Numbered from the stretch's first letter, positions 9,689 to 21,212 are shown. The stretch is DNA of 64,000 nt from Streptomyces sp. NRRL S-118 (GCF_000716335.1 NZ_KL591015.1:64079-128078), one strand, 5' to 3'. Notes: generated by a model not told the origin, from the letters alone. A program made the numbers and translations.

Positions 9689-10654
9689 ATGTTCGCTGCC
9701 TACGCCGCCCGAATCGACCGCGATCAGCCCCTGAACGGCCTGGAGCTGGGCGAACGCCCCGCGCCCGAGGTCCGTCCCGGCTGGACCACCGTCACCGTCA
9801 AGGCCGCCTCCCTCAACCACCACGACCTGTGGTCGCTCCGGGGGGTCGGGCTCGCCGAGGACAAGCTGCCCATGATCCTCGGCTGCGACGCCGCCGGGAT
9901 CGACGAGCAGGGCCGCGAGGTCGTCGTCCACTCCGTCATCGGGCAGAGCGGGCACGGCGTCGGACCGGACGAGCCCCGCTCCATCCTCACCGAGCGTTAC
10001 CAGGGCACCTTCGCCGAGAAGGTCGCCGTCCCGGCGTGGAACGTCCTGCCGAAGCCGAAGGAGCTGTCCTTCGCGGAGGCCGCCTGCCTGCCGACCGCAT
10101 GGCTCACCGCGTACCGGATGCTGTTCACCAACGCCGGCGTCCGCCCCGGCGACTCGGTCCTCGTCCAGGGCGCGGGCGGTGGCGTCGCCACCGCGGCGAT
10201 CGTCCTGGGCAAGGCGGCCGGCCTGCGCGTCTTCGCCACCAGCCGCGACGAGGCCAAGCGCAAGCGCGCCGTGGAGCTCGGGGCCCTGGAGGCGTACGAA
10301 CCGGGCGCGCGGCTGCCGCAGCGGGTGGACGCCGTCATCGAGACGGTCGGCGCGGCCACCTGGTCGCACTCGGTCAAGTCCCTGCGGCCCGGTGGCACGC
10401 TGGTGATCTCGGGCGCGACGAGCGGCGACCGCCCGTCGCACGCCGAGCTGACCCGCATCTTCTTCCTGGAGCTGAAGGTCGTCGGTTCGACCATGGGCTC
10501 CAAGGACGAGCTGGAGGACCTCCTCGCCTTCTGCGCGGCGACGGGCGTACGTCCGGTCATCGACGAGGTGCTGCCGCTGGACCGGGCGCGCGAGGGCTTC
10601 GAGAAGATGGCGGCCGGCGACCTCTTCGGAAAGATCGTCCTCACGATGGCCTGA
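9689..10654 (+). CDS. Zinc-binding-type alcohol dehydrogenase / quinone reductase-like (MDR family)
   Basis: This is a 321-residue medium-chain dehydrogenase/reductase. The N-terminal GroES-like domain contains SLNHHDLW and LGCDAAG, and the C-terminal NAD(P) domain contains VLVQGAGGGVATAAI (about residues 155-170). Catalytic-zinc cysteines of true alcohol dehydrogenases are not evident, so quinone-reductase/enoyl-reductase-like activity is more likely than alcohol oxidation. The ATG follows AAGGTC, a modest ribosome-binding site. It is monocistronic, with the GH5 gene starting 76 nt downstream. Confidence 0.88.
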   Translation: MFAAYAARIDRDQPLNGLELGERPAPEVRPGWTTVTVKAASLNHHDLWSLRGVGLAEDKLPMILGCDAAGIDEQGREVVVHSVIGQSGHGVGPDEPRSILTERYQGTFAEKVAVPAWNVLPKPKELSFAEAACLPTAWLTAYRMLFTNAGVRPGDSVLVQGAGGGVATAAIVLGKAAGLRVFATSRDEAKRKRAVELGALEAYEPGARLPQRVDAVIETVGAATWSHSVKSLRPGGTLVISGATSGDRPSHAELTRIFFLELKVVGSTMGSKDELEDLLAFCAATGVRPVIDEVLPLDRAREGFEKMAAGDLFGKIVLTMA

Positions 10655-10730
10655 TGACGGCGTGACAGCCTCTTGATGGTTCGTCAGTTCTGCTGATGGG
10701 ATCTCCGGCACCCGACGCCGGAGGTCCCTC

Positions 10731-12140
10731 ATGCGCACCGTCGCTCTCGCCCTGGCCGCCCTGCTGACCCTCGCCCCCGCCGCCCCGGCCCACGCCGACC
10801 GTACGGACCGCGTGAACCGAGTGGACCGTGTGAACCGAGCGGACCGAGTGGACCGTACGGGCATCCCGGAACTGACCGACGACCGCGGCCGTGTCCTGAC
10901 ACTGCGCGGCTGGAACGTCGAGGACAAGACGCACCGCGGCGACGCCGCGCTCTCCGCCATCACCGAGCGACACTTCCGCGACATGCGGGCCCGGGGCTTC
11001 AACTTCGCCCGGCTGCTGGTGTTCTGGGACGACCTGGAGCCCGAGCGCGGCCGCTACAGCGGGGCGTACCTGCGCAGGATCGAGCGGATCCTGGACTGGG
11101 CGGAGCGGTACGGCATCCAGGTCCTGATCGACGCCCACCAGGACGTCTTCGGCCCGGCCTTCGGCCACCGCGGCATCCCGGAGTGGGCCACCCGCACCGA
11201 CGGACTGCCCTTCACGCCGCACCCGGGCGACTGGTTCGCCGAGTACTTCGAACCGGCGGTGCAGCGAGCCTTCACGCACCTGTACGAGGACGAGGACCTG
11301 CGCCGCGCCCAGGCACGCATGTGGCGCGTGCTGGCCGGCCGGTTCGCGCACCACCCGGCGGTCCTCGGCTACGACCTGATCAACGAGCCGATGGGGGAGC
11401 TGCGGGACGGCGAGGACCTGGCGACGGCCGCGCGCCGCATCGAGCGCGACCACCTCACCCCGATGTACAACCGCCTCGCGGACGCGGTGCGCGTGGCCGA
11501 CGACGACAACTGGGTCTTCGTCGAGCCGACCCCGATCGTCGGCGAGGGCGTCCCCACGGGCCTCGGGAGGATCGAGGACCCGAAGGTCGTCTACGCCCCG
11601 CACTTCTACAACACCGCGATGGAGGCGGGCGCGGACTACGACCCGGCGGCGCGCTGGATCGAGTCGTACGAGGCGGCGGTGACGGCGTACCCCGAGGAGT
11701 ACGGGGTGCCGGTCGTCGTGGGGGAGTGGGGGCCGCTGAACAACGCACTGCCGAACATGGGCCGCTTCTACCGCGAGGCGCTCGCCTCCCTGAACCGCTG
11801 GTCCTCGGGGTGGGCGGGGTACGTGTGGTGCTACGGCGGCGGGTACTGCGCCGTGGACGGCGCCGGTGCCTGGCGTACGAACAAGGAGCGGACAGCGGCG
11901 CCCTACGCCGGGGCGGTGGCGGGGCGGGTGGTCTCGCGGTCGCCGGAGCGGCTGGTGTACGTCGCCGGCCGCGGCGGTGCGACGGAACTGTCCCTGCCGC
12001 CGGCCCCGACCGGCTGGCGGGTGGAGGTGGCGGGCCGGGCATGGCCGCGGACGACGGTGGTGGGCCCCGGGACGGCGCACCGGGTGGCGGTACGGGCGGT
12101 GCCCGGGGCGGCCGTGACCGTCACCGTCACACGGGGCTGA
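10731..12140 (+). CDS. Secreted GH5-family glycosidase (endoglycoceramidase-like)
   Basis: This is a 469-residue secreted hydrolase. A signal peptide ends near AHA (residues 20-22), followed by a short Arg/Asp repeat linker (residues 23-43, units of DRV/NRV). The (beta/alpha)8 domain carries DAHQDVFG (about 134-141), the acid/base Glu219 in LINEPMGEL and the nucleophile Glu332 in VVVGEWGPL. The DAHQDV motif and overall order resemble endoglycoceramidases and related GH5 enzymes more than cellulases. A C-terminal beta-sandwich (about 385-469) fits that family. A strong GGAGGT site precedes the ATG. The true substrate is not determined. Confidence 0.88.
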   Translation: MRTVALALAALLTLAPAAPAHADRTDRVNRVDRVNRADRVDRTGIPELTDDRGRVLTLRGWNVEDKTHRGDAALSAITERHFRDMRARGFNFARLLVFWDDLEPERGRYSGAYLRRIERILDWAERYGIQVLIDAHQDVFGPAFGHRGIPEWATRTDGLPFTPHPGDWFAEYFEPAVQRAFTHLYEDEDLRRAQARMWRVLAGRFAHHPAVLGYDLINEPMGELRDGEDLATAARRIERDHLTPMYNRLADAVRVADDDNWVFVEPTPIVGEGVPTGLGRIEDPKVVYAPHFYNTAMEAGADYDPAARWIESYEAAVTAYPEEYGVPVVVGEWGPLNNALPNMGRFYREALASLNRWSSGWAGYVWCYGGGYCAVDGAGAWRTNKERTAAPYAGAVAGRVVSRSPERLVYVAGRGGATELSLPPAPTGWRVEVAGRAWPRTTVVGPGTAHRVAVRAVPGAAVTVTVTRG

Positions 12141-12175
12141 CGCCCCGGGGCGGCACCGGCCGCGCCCGGTACGCG

Positions 12176-13039
12176 TCAGTCGCGTGGCCCCCGCAGCAGG
12201 GCGGTTATGCGGGCCGCCGCCGTGGAGAGGTGGCGGCGGGCCTCGGAGAGCTGGGACGCCGTCACGCCGTGGTCGCGGGCCGCGTCGCGGATGTCGTCGC
12301 GGAAGCGGTCCAGCAGGCGCTCCAGGTCGCGGGCGGCGTCGCCCGAGGCGGGCACGTCCTCCCATGCGGGGGCCCCGGGCGGCTCGGGTTCGGCCCGGGA
12401 CGGCCGCGCCGTGTTCGGCGTACCGCCCCCGAACAGGCCGGACAGCCGGCCGGTCAGGTCGGAGAGGGCCGAGGGCCACTCGCCCGTCGCGATGTGGTCC
12501 TGGACCTGCTGGGCGATGCGCTGCATCTCCCGGCGGGCCGTGTCCCGCGCCTCCTCGGCCTGGTGCCGCGCCCGCTTCGCCTCCTCGCGGGCCTTGCGCG
12601 ACTCCTCCTTCGCCCGCCGGGCCTGCTCCTGCCAGGACGTCGCCCGGTGCGTGCGCGTCTCGCTCGCCGCGGCCCGCATCTCGCTGCGCAGCTTGCCCGC
12701 CGCCCCGCGCACGTCGTCGCGGATCTCGGCGGCGAGTTCGGAGACGGACTCGCGGATCTCCTGTTCCAGGTCGGCCAGCTCGTCGCCGCGGCCCGCCAGC
12801 TCCGCACGCCCGGCGTCGGTGATCGAGTACACCTTGCGGCCGCCCTCGGTGGCGTGTGTGACCAGGCCCTCGGCCTCCAGCTTGGCCAGCCGCGGGTAGA
12901 CCGTGCCGGCGGACGGCGCGTACAGCCCGTGGAAGCGTTCCTCCAGGAGCCGGATCACCTCGTAGCCGTGGCGGGGAGCCTCGTCGAGGAGCTTCAGCAG
13001 GTACAGCCGCAGGCGGCCGTGGGCGAAGACCGGCGGCAT
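12176..13039 (-). CDS. PadR-family transcriptional regulator with long coiled-coil tail
   Basis: This 287-residue protein has an N-terminal PadR winged helix (residues 1 to about 85: LYLLKLLDEAPRHGYEVI, then SAGTVYPRLAKLEAEGLV). A long charged coiled coil follows (about 90-180, rich in KA/RE/EEA heptads), and then a Pro-rich linker and a last helical segment. It starts 1 nt after the stop of the DUF4097 gene, so the two are translationally coupled. It probably represses its own operon through the repeats upstream of that gene. PadR proteins sense phenolics, drugs or envelope stress; the ligand here is unknown. Confidence 0.9.
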   Translation of the reverse strand: MPPVFAHGRLRLYLLKLLDEAPRHGYEVIRLLEERFHGLYAPSAGTVYPRLAKLEAEGLVTHATEGGRKVYSITDAGRAELAGRGDELADLEQEIRESVSELAAEIRDDVRGAAGKLRSEMRAAASETRTHRATSWQEQARRAKEESRKAREEAKRARHQAEEARDTARREMQRIAQQVQDHIATGEWPSALSDLTGRLSGLFGGGTPNTARPSRAEPEPPGAPAWEDVPASGDAARDLERLLDRFRDDIRDAARDHGVTASQLSEARRHLSTAAARITALLRGPRD

Positions 13040-13040
13040 G

Positions 13041-13868
13041 TCACAGGTCCTTTCCGGAGGGGGCGGCGGGGCGGCGGAGCAGGGCGATGGAGCCGGAGAC
13101 CGTGGTCGCCCTGAGGGTGCCGGTGCCGGCCCCGAGCGTGCCCTTGATGCTCTTGGCCCCCCACTGGCCGTCCACCCGCAGGTCCTCGAAGGCGCTGGAG
13201 ACGGCGCCGCTCGTGGTGTTCGCCTCCACGCGTGCGTCGGCCGGGTGGGGCAGCCGGATCGCGACCTCGCCGGAGACGGTGGTCAGCCGGATGTCGGTGG
13301 AGCCGTCGGCGGGCTCCAGGTCGATGACCATGTCGCCGGTGACCGAGTCGGCGCGCACGGAGCTGCCGGTGCCCTCGATGACCGTCAGGTCGCCGGAGAC
13401 GGAGTGGAACCGGAGGTCGCCGGCGACCGCCTGGGCTTCCACGCTGCCGGACACGGTCTGCGCGCGGACCGGCCCGGGCAGCCCGACGAGCGTGGTGTCG
13501 CCGCTGACGCCGCGTACCTCCACCCGGCCCCGGATGCCGGAGATCACGGCTCCGGCGCCGACGACGCCGACCTCCACGTCGGCGCCCGCCGGTACGGCGA
13601 GGGACACGACGGCGCTGCGGTGCCGGCCCTTGCGGTCGAACCACGTGAGGAAGTCCTGCCAGGGCAGGTCCTCGTACGAGACGGTCAGGACGGAGCCGCG
13701 CTGGCTGACGACGAGCGGCGGCCCTTCGATCCCGGGGATCTCCAGCCGTGCCGGGCCCTCCTCGATGCCGACCACGTTCACCGTGCCGTGGACGATGCGC
13801 ACCTTCAGCGCCGTCACGGGGTCGTCGAGGGTGAGTTCCACCGGCTCGCTGACGGACCACTCCGGCAT
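13041..13868 (-). CDS. DUF4097-family beta-strand repeat protein
   Basis: This 275-residue protein consists of repeated short beta-strands: runs such as VRAQTVSGSVEAQAV, LRFHSVSGDLTVIEG and VRADSVTGDMVIDLE recur at about 20-residue spacing, each with an S/TVSG turn. This is the parallel beta-helix/solenoid signature of DUF4097 (adhesin-like) proteins. No signal peptide is visible, so it appears cytoplasmic. It has a strong CGAGGAGG site. It is first in an operon with the PadR regulator, an arrangement found repeatedly in Streptomyces and suggesting a co-regulated sensor or envelope-stress function. Confidence 0.85.
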   Translation of the reverse strand: MPEWSVSEPVELTLDDPVTALKVRIVHGTVNVVGIEEGPARLEIPGIEGPPLVVSQRGSVLTVSYEDLPWQDFLTWFDRKGRHRSAVVSLAVPAGADVEVGVVGAGAVISGIRGRVEVRGVSGDTTLVGLPGPVRAQTVSGSVEAQAVAGDLRFHSVSGDLTVIEGTGSSVRADSVTGDMVIDLEPADGSTDIRLTTVSGEVAIRLPHPADARVEANTTSGAVSSAFEDLRVDGQWGAKSIKGTLGAGTGTLRATTVSGSIALLRRPAAPSGKDL

Positions 13869-13894
13869 GGCGCCTCCTCGGGACAGGACGCAAC

Positions 13895-13943
13895 ATATCG
13901 CGTCTCCTGGAATACACGATATATCGCGGTGACTCCGCGTCAA
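13895..13943 (-). promoter_or_regulatory. Promoter and probable PadR operator of the DUF4097-padR operon
   Basis: On the minus strand TTGACG (13938-13943) is followed 16 bp later by TATCGT (13916-13921). A perfect palindrome CGATATATCG (13917-13926) covers the -10 element, and ATATCGCG occurs twice in direct orientation (13895-13902, 13921-13928). The layout fits autorepression by the downstream PadR protein. Confidence 0.6.
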
Positions 13944-14012
13944 GGCCGGTCTCCAGTCGACAGAGGTCGGCATAAGCCGCAAAAGCGGACGAATTGGCCT
14001 AGCGTATGGGCC

Positions 14013-14942
14013 ATGCCGACCTCCGCGACCACCCCGGGCGTGCTGCTGCTGTGCCGGGCCGAGCCCCCCGCCGTACGGCCCGCGGCCCAACTCCTCGGCG
14101 AGCACCTGCTGCTCGCTCCGGCGGGCCGCGGCTGGAGCGTGCTCGTCCCCGAAGGGCGTCCCTGGCTGGACGGCGGCGAACCGGCCGACCGGGTCGCTGC
14201 GGGCTGGGCCTCCGCCCTCGCGGTCGCCACCCCCTGGCCGGTGCTCGCCCTGTGGTGGGACGCCGACCGGGCGGGCTACACCCTGGCGTCGGGTTTCCGC
14301 CGGCCCGTCGGCTACACCTGGCTCACGGACGGCACCCCGGCCGGCGAGGACGAGGCGATGCACACCTTCGCCGTCCGCCTGGGCCTGGACCCGGTCCTGG
14401 ACGTCCAGGACCTCCAGCCGCTCACCCGGCCCGACCCGGTGGCGGACGCCCGCTCCCGGCTGCTCGGGCTCATCGCCGTACTCGCCCGGCTCGGCCTGGC
14501 CCTGCCGCCCGGGCTCGCCCCCGGCGAACCGGCCGCCCGGCTCCGGACCGCCGCAGGGGAAGCGGGCGGCCAGGAGGTCGCCCGGCCCGGCCCGGGGGAC
14601 GCGGTACGGGACGAGGTGCGGGCCGTCGAGGAGGCCGTCGGCACGGCGGTCGGCCGCGTGGTCGGGGACACCGTCGGTGCCGCCTCCCGCGTCTCCTGGC
14701 TCCACGGCCCCCGGGGCCGGATCCTCGCCGCTGTCCGGCTCGCGGCCGGTGTCCCGCTGCTGGTCCGGGGCGTCTCACGGCGCAGCCCGGGCCGGGTGGC
14801 GGCCGGCGCCCTGCTCGTGGCCGACGGGCTGCTGCTGTGCCTCGTGTCCGGCGAAGTCCCTACAGGTCGTCGTCCTCGTCGTCGTCCAGCCGCGCCAGCC
14901 ACGTCGCCAGCCGCTCCACGGGAACCTCGAAGTCGGGATTGA
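14013..14942 (+). CDS. Uncharacterised Streptomyces protein with C-terminal hydrophobic segments
   Basis: This 309-residue protein opens with MPTSATTPGVLLLCRAEPP, which resembles a small alpha/beta domain, and has a WWDADRAGYTLASGF segment at about residues 83-97. The second half is Ala/Arg-rich and includes moderately hydrophobic stretches (about 235-285), perhaps membrane-associated. No catalytic motif was recognised. Its last 83 nt overlap the convergent DUF6104 gene. The Arg/Pro-rich final 25 residues arise in that overlap and look unconstrained. Confidence 0.65.
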   Translation: MPTSATTPGVLLLCRAEPPAVRPAAQLLGEHLLLAPAGRGWSVLVPEGRPWLDGGEPADRVAAGWASALAVATPWPVLALWWDADRAGYTLASGFRRPVGYTWLTDGTPAGEDEAMHTFAVRLGLDPVLDVQDLQPLTRPDPVADARSRLLGLIAVLARLGLALPPGLAPGEPAARLRTAAGEAGGQEVARPGPGDAVRDEVRAVEEAVGTAVGRVVGDTVGAASRVSWLHGPRGRILAAVRLAAGVPLLVRGVSRRSPGRVAAGALLVADGLLLCLVSGEVPTGRRPRRRPAAPATSPAAPREPRSRD

Positions 14943-15045
14943 GATCGACGAACGTCCGCAGCTGCTCGGCGAGCCACTCGAAGGTGACTTCCTCCTCGCC
15001 GCGCCGCTTCTCCAGTTCCTCGATGCCACGGTCGGTGAAGTACAT
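14860..15045 (-). CDS. DUF6104-type small acidic protein
   Basis: This is a 61-residue protein starting MYFTDRGIEELEKRRGEEEV and ending in a run of Asp residues (DDDEDDDL). It is a small conserved actinomycete protein of unknown function, usually found next to the kgd gene. I prefer the internal ATG over one seven codons upstream because the domain begins there. It lies just downstream of kgd, separated by a strong hairpin, and overlaps the 3' end of the convergent gene. Confidence 0.78.
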   Translation of the reverse strand: MYFTDRGIEELEKRRGEEEVTFEWLAEQLRTFVDLNPDFEVPVERLATWLARLDDDEDDDL

Positions 15046-15067
15046 GCCCTTAGCGTAAGTCAGCACG

Positions 15068-15114
15068 CCGGAGGGCCCGGCACCGCGATCAGCTCGCGGT
15101 TCCGGGCCCTCCGG
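15068..15114 (-). terminator. Terminator after kgd
   Basis: CCGGAGGGCCCGG pairs perfectly with CCGGGCCCTCCGG. Inside it a further 7-bp stem (ACCGCGA/TCGCGGT) closes a 5-nt loop, giving about 20 paired bases with one mismatch. Confidence 0.85.
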
Positions 15115-15136
15115 TCGGTGCGTACGGCGTGGCCGC

Positions 15137-18100
15137 TCAGGCCTCGAAGACCTCGTTCACCAGCTGGACCTGCTCGGCCTGGTGACGCTTGGCCGAGCCG
15201 ACCGCCGGGGACGAGCTGTGCGGGCGCGAGATGCGCCGCAGGCGCTCGGCCGGGGGCAGGTCGGCGCCGACCGCCAGGTCGAGGTGGTCGATCAGGTTGA
15301 GCGCGATGAACGGCCAGGCACCCTGGTTCGCCGGCTCCTCCTGGGCCCAGATGTACTTCTCGGCGTTCGGGTACTTGGCGATCTCGGCCTGGAGCTCCGC
15401 ACCCGGCAGCGGGTACAGGCGCTCCAGCCGGATGATCGCCGTGTCCGTGACACCGCGCTTCTTCCGCTCGCCGTCGAGGTCGTAGTAGACCTTGCCGGAG
15501 CAGAAGACGACCTTGCGGACCGCGTTCGCGTCCACCGATGCGTCGCCGATCACCGGGCGGAAACCGCCGGTGGTGAACTCCTCCACCTTCGACGCCGCCG
15601 CCTTCAGGCGCAGCATCGACTTCGGGGTGAAGACGACCAGCGGCTTGTGGTGCGGGTTGTGCACCTGCCACCGCAGGAGGTGGAAGTAGTTCGACGGCAG
15701 CGTCGGCATGGCGACCGTCATGTTGTGCTGCGCGCACATCTGGAGGAAGCGCTCCGGCCGGGCCGAGGAGTGGTCCGGGCCCTGGCCCTCGTAGCCGTGG
15801 GGCAGCAGCAGGGTGACGCCGGAGGTCTGGCCCCACTTCTGCTCGGCCGAGGAGATGAACTCGTCGACGACGGTCTGCGCGCCGTTGACGAAGTCACCGA
15901 ACTGCGCCTCCCACATGACCAGCGACTCCGGGCGGGCCAGCGAGTAGCCGTACTCGAAGCCCATCGCCGCGTACTCGCTCAGCAGCGAGTCGTAGACGTT
16001 GTAGCGGGCCTGGTCCTCGGAGAGGTACAGCAGCGGCGTGTAGTCCTCGCCGGTGACCTGGTCCACCAGCACCGCGTGGCGCTGGCCGAAGGTGCCGCGG
16101 CGGGTGTCCTGGCCGGCCAGCCGGACCGGGGTGCCCTCCATCAGCAGCGAGCCGATGGCGAGGGTCTCGCCCATGCCCCAGTCGATCGTGCCGTCGTCGA
16201 TGGAGGCCGCGCGGCGCTGGAGCTGCGGCATCAGGCGCGGGTGGACGGTGATCCGGTCGGGGATGTTGACCTGCGACTCGGCGATCCGCTTCACGACCTC
16301 CTGGGAGACCGCGGTGGTGACGGCGACCGGGAACTCGGCCTGGGCGTCCGGGACCGGCGTCGGAGCGGGCTGCGAGGTGGCCTCGCGGACCTCGGTGAAC
16401 ACCTTCTCCAGCTGGCCCTGGAAGTCCTGGAGCGCCTGCTCCGCCTCTTCCAGCGTGATGTCGCCGCGGCCGATCAGCGACTCGGTGTAGAGCTTGCGCA
16501 CCGAGCGCTTCTTGTCGATCAGGCTCACCATCTGCGGGTTGGTGAACTGCGGGTTGTCGCCCTCGTTGTGACCGCGGCGGCGGTAGCAGATGAGGTCGAT
16601 CACGACGTCCTTGTTGAACGCCTGGCGGAACTCGAAGGCGAGCCGCGCCACCCGGACGCACGCCTCCGGGTCGTCGCCGTTCACGTGGAAGATCGGCGCC
16701 TCGATCATGCGGGCCACGTCGGTCGCGTACATCGACGAGCGCGAGGACTCCGGGGCGGCGGTGAAGCCGACCTGGTTGTTGATGACGATGTGGACCGTGC
16801 CGCCGGTGCGGTAGCCGCGCAGCTGCGACATGTTGAGCGTCTCGGCGACGACGCCCTGGCCGGCGAACGCCGCGTCACCGTGCAGGGCGACCGGCAGGAC
16901 GGTGAAGTCCGTGCCGCCCTTGTTGATGACGTCCTGCTTGGCGCGGACGACACCCTCCAGGACCGGGTCGACCGCCTCCAGGTGGGAGGGGTTGGCGACC
17001 AGCGAGACCTTGATCTGCTCGCCGTCCAGGCCGGTGAAGGTGCCCTCGGCGCCCAGGTGGTACTTCACGTCGCCGGAGCCGTGCATCGACTTCGGGTCGA
17101 GGTTGCCCTCGAACTCCCGGAAGATCTGCGCGTACGACTTGCCGACGATGTTCGCCAGGACGTTGAGGCGGCCGCGGTGGGCCATGCCGATGACGACCTC
17201 GTCCAGACGGGACTCGGCCGCGGAGTCGATGACCGCGTCGAGCAGCGGGATGACCGACTCGCCGCCCTCCAGGGAGAACCGCTTCTGGCCGACGTACTTG
17301 GTCTGCAGGAACGTCTCGAACGCCTCGGCGGCGTTGAGCCGGCGCAGGATGCGCAGCTGCTCCTCGCGCTCCGGCTTGGAGTGCGGGCGCTCGACGCGGT
17401 CCTGGATCCACTTGCGCTGCTTCGGGTCCTGGATGTGCATGAACTCGATGCCGGTGGTGCGGCAGTACGAGTCGCGCAGCACGCCGAGGATGTCGCGCAG
17501 CTTCATCATCGACTTGCCGCCGAAGCCGCCGACGGCGAACTCCCGCTCCAGGTCCCAGAGCGTCAGGCCGTGCTCGGTGATGTCCAGGTCGGGGTGCTTG
17601 CGCTGGCGGTACTCCAGCGGGTCCGTGTCGGCCATGACGTGGCCGCGGACCCGGTAGGAGTGGATGAGCTCGAAGACGCGCGCGGCCTTGGTGACGTCGT
17701 CGTCGTGCGAGGCGTCGATGTCCTTGAGCCAGCGGACCGGCTCGTAGGGGATGCGAAGCGACTCGAAGATGTCGTCGTAGAAACCGTCCTCGCCGAGGAG
17801 GAGGTTGGCCACGATGCGGAGGAACTCGCCCGACGCGGCGCCCTGGATGACCCGGTGGTCGTACGTCGAGGTGAGGGTCATCACCTTGGAGATGCCCAGC
17901 TTGTTCAGGGTGTCCTGGGAGGTGCCCTGGAACTCGGCCGGGTAGTCCATCGAACCGACGCCCATGATGACCGACTGACCGGGCATCAGGCGGGGCACCG
18001 AGTGGACGGTGCCGAGGCCGCCGGGGTTGGTCAGCGAGACGGTGACGCCGGTGAAGTCGTCCATCGTCAGCTTGTTCGCGCGGGCGCGGCGGACGATGTC

Positions 18101-18973
18101 CTCGTACGCCTGCCAGAACTCGAAGAAGCCCAGGGTCTCGGCCTTCTTGATGGCCGCGACGACGAGCTGGCGGTCGCCGTTCGGCTTCACCAGGTCGATG
18201 GCGAGGCCGAGGTTGACGTGCGGCGGCTTCACCAGGACCGGCTTGCCGTCCTTCTCCCCGAAGGAGTGGTTCATGGACGGCATGGCCTTGATGGCCTGGA
18301 CCATCGCGTACCCGATGAGGTGCGTGAAGGAGATCTTCCCGCCGCGGGCGCGCTTGAGGTGGTTGTTGATGACGATGCGGTTGTCGAACAGCAGCTTCAC
18401 CGGGACGGCGCGGACGGACGTCGCCGTCGGCAGTTCCAGCGAGGCGTTCATGTTCTTCGCGACTGCGGCGGACGGGCCGCGCAGCGTCACGTACTCGGGG
18501 CCGGCGGGCGCCTCGGTGGCCGGGGCGGCCTTCGCCGCGGCGGGCTTCGGCTGCTCGGCCGCGGGCTTCGCGGCGGGGGCCTTGGCCGGGGCGGCGGGAG
18601 CGGCGGCCTGTGCGGGAGCCGCCGCTGCCGGCTTCGCCGGAGCGGCCGGGGCCTGAGCCTGCGGCGCCTGTGCGGGCTGCGCCGGGGCCTGGGCCGCCGG
18701 GGCAGGGGCGGCGGGCGTCGCGGTGCCGGCAGCCCCCGCGGCTACGGCACCGCCCTCGCCCGCGGGCTTGTCCGCCGAGCCGGAGGAACCCGGCTTGTAG
18801 TCGGCGAAGAAGTCCCACCAGGCACGGTCGACCGAATTCGGGTCCTGGAGGTACTGCTGGTAGATCTCGTCGACGAGCCACTCGTTGGCACCGAACGCGG
18901 CGGCGGGGTTCTGAGGACCCTGCCCGTCTTGGTCGGTCGAGATGCTCGAGTTACTGGGGGACTGAGACGACAC
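15137..18973 (-). CDS. kgd: Multifunctional 2-oxoglutarate dehydrogenase E1/E2 (decarboxylase) subunit
   Basis: This 1278-residue fusion serves the TCA cycle. Residues 1 to about 45 form an E1-type N-terminal helix ([17 protein letters not shown]). A long Ala/Pro linker follows (about 65-165). The E2-type succinyltransferase domain ends with the catalytic [17 protein letters not shown] (about residues 370-386). The thiamine-diphosphate E1 region has [29 protein letters not shown] and [22 protein letters not shown] signatures. The GTG start gives the conserved SSQSPSNSS opening; an upstream in-frame GTG adds nine basic residues. In related bacteria a GarA/OdhI-type FHA protein inhibits this subunit. 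The neighbouring two-component genes are in the same direction. Confidence 0.96.
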   Translation of the reverse strand: MSSQSPSNSSISTDQDGQGPQNPAAAFGANEWLVDEIYQQYLQDPNSVDRAWWDFFADYKPGSSGSADKPAGEGGAVAAGAAGTATPAAPAPAAQAPAQPAQAPQAQAPAAPAKPAAAAPAQAAAPAAPAKAPAAKPAAEQPKPAAAKAAPATEAPAGPEYVTLRGPSAAVAKNMNASLELPTATSVRAVPVKLLFDNRIVINNHLKRARGGKISFTHLIGYAMVQAIKAMPSMNHSFGEKDGKPVLVKPPHVNLGLAIDLVKPNGDRQLVVAAIKKAETLGFFEFWQAYEDIVRRARANKLTMDDFTGVTVSLTNPGGLGTVHSVPRLMPGQSVIMGVGSMDYPAEFQGTSQDTLNKLGISKVMTLTSTYDHRVIQGAASGEFLRIVANLLLGEDGFYDDIFESLRIPYEPVRWLKDIDASHDDDVTKAARVFELIHSYRVRGHVMADTDPLEYRQRKHPDLDITEHGLTLWDLEREFAVGGFGGKSMMKLRDILGVLRDSYCRTTGIEFMHIQDPKQRKWIQDRVERPHSKPEREEQLRILRRLNAAEAFETFLQTKYVGQKRFSLEGGESVIPLLDAVIDSAAESRLDEVVIGMAHRGRLNVLANIVGKSYAQIFREFEGNLDPKSMHGSGDVKYHLGAEGTFTGLDGEQIKVSLVANPSHLEAVDPVLEGVVRAKQDVINKGGTDFTVLPVALHGDAAFAGQGVVAETLNMSQLRGYRTGGTVHIVINNQVGFTAAPESSRSSMYATDVARMIEAPIFHVNGDDPEACVRVARLAFEFRQAFNKDVVIDLICYRRRGHNEGDNPQFTNPQMVSLIDKKRSVRKLYTESLIGRGDITLEEAEQALQDFQGQLEKVFTEVREATSQPAPTPVPDAQAEFPVAVTTAVSQEVVKRIAESQVNIPDRITVHPRLMPQLQRRAASIDDGTIDWGMGETLAIGSLLMEGTPVRLAGQDTRRGTFGQRHAVLVDQVTGEDYTPLLYLSEDQARYNVYDSLLSEYAAMGFEYGYSLARPESLVMWEAQFGDFVNGAQTVVDEFISSAEQKWGQTSGVTLLLPHGYEGQGPDHSSARPERFLQMCAQHNMTVAMPTLPSNYFHLLRWQVHNPHHKPLVVFTPKSMLRLKAAASKVEEFTTGGFRPVIGDASVDANAVRKVVFCSGKVYYDLDGERKKRGVTDTAIIRLERLYPLPGAELQAEIAKYPNAEKYIWAQEEPANQGAWPFIALNLIDHLDLAVGADLPPAERLRRISRPHSSSPAVGSAKRHQAEQVQLVNEVFEA

Positions 18974-19252
18974 GGCGGCAACCGCCCTCTTCCGCTTCAC
19001 AAGGTGATGGACAGCGGAAATAAAGGCTACGCCTCCCTGGCCTGGAGGTGCAGGCCGGGCGTGCCATCGTCGCGTACATCACATCCGAGGGCGGGTTTCG
19101 GGGCAGGAAATGGCGGGAAACAAGCGTGGTTCCCCCGAGATCGGGTAGCCGACAGCGGGGCTGCGCCCCACATCGGCGCGCAGACCCGGGCGGCTCCTGT
19201 CGCGTCCTGCACGTGTCCACGCAGAAGCCGGTCCTCCGGTTCGAACCCTACG

Positions 19253-20385
<1,133 letters not shown>

Positions 20386-20389
<4 letters not shown>

Positions 20390-21123
20390 GGCGCCGGGGT
20401 CTCCAGCGCGTAACCGACGCCGTGCACCGTACGGATCCGCTCGGCGCCGATCTTGCGGCGCAGCGCCTTGATGTGGCTGTCCACGGTGCGGGTGCCCGAG
20501 GCGTCCGCCCAGTCCCACACCTCCGCGAGCAGCTGCTCGCGCGAGAGCACCGCTCTCGGAGTGTTCGCCAGGCAGACCAGGAGGTCGAACTCGGTCGGCG
20601 TCAGGTGGACGTCGTCCCCCTTGACCCGCACCCGCCGCTGCGCGTGGTCGATCTCCAGCTCGCCGAGGCGCAGGATGCCGCTGCGCGGCGTCACCGCGGC
20701 CAGCGCGGCCCGCTCCACCCGGCGCAGCAGGACGTGCACCCGGGCCGCCAGCTCCCGCATCGAGAACGGCTTGGTCATGTAGTCGTCGGCCCCGACCCCG
20801 AGCCCGACCAGCATGTCGGTCTCGTCGTCGCGGGCGGTCAGCATCAGCACCGGAACCGGCCGCTGGGCCTGCACCCGGCGGCACACCTCCAGGCCGTCGA
20901 AGCCCGGCAGCATGACGTCGAGGACCATCAGGTCCGGCTGCCAGGCCTCGGCCGCGTCGACGGCCGCGGGGCCGTCCGTCGCCGTCTGCACCAGGAAGCC
21001 CTCGGCCCGCAGCCGTGCGGAGATGGCCTCGACGATGGTGGTGTCGTCCTCGACGACCAGCACTCGGCGCTGGGTACCCGGCGTGACCGCCGTACCGGTA
21101 TGGCTGGTGTGTGTCTGCTCCAT
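20386..21123 (-). CDS. OmpR-family response regulator
   Basis: This 245-residue protein has a receiver domain (acidic VVEDD at about 23-27, phospho-acceptor Asp69 in VLDVMLPG, Lys in MTKPF) followed by a winged-helix output domain (LTPTEFDLLVCLANTPRAVL, then TRTVDSHIKALRRKIG). It is translationally coupled to the downstream kinase gene. No target sites were identified. The pair stands next to kgd but is separated from it by about 280 bp, so it need not control it. Confidence 0.95.
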
Positions 21124-21212
21124 CGCCCCGCCCCTGCTCGCGTCCAGCGACGCGAACCGCGTGTAGATCCGTGTGTTCGGTCAGCAGCGTAAAGGCACCG
21201 ACCGCGTCCCGG

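Noticed and set aside
8102..11002. 966-codon minus-strand frame opposite malic enzyme and the dehydrogenase
   Set aside because: Opposes two clear genes and crosses a terminator and repeats; no recognisable domain.
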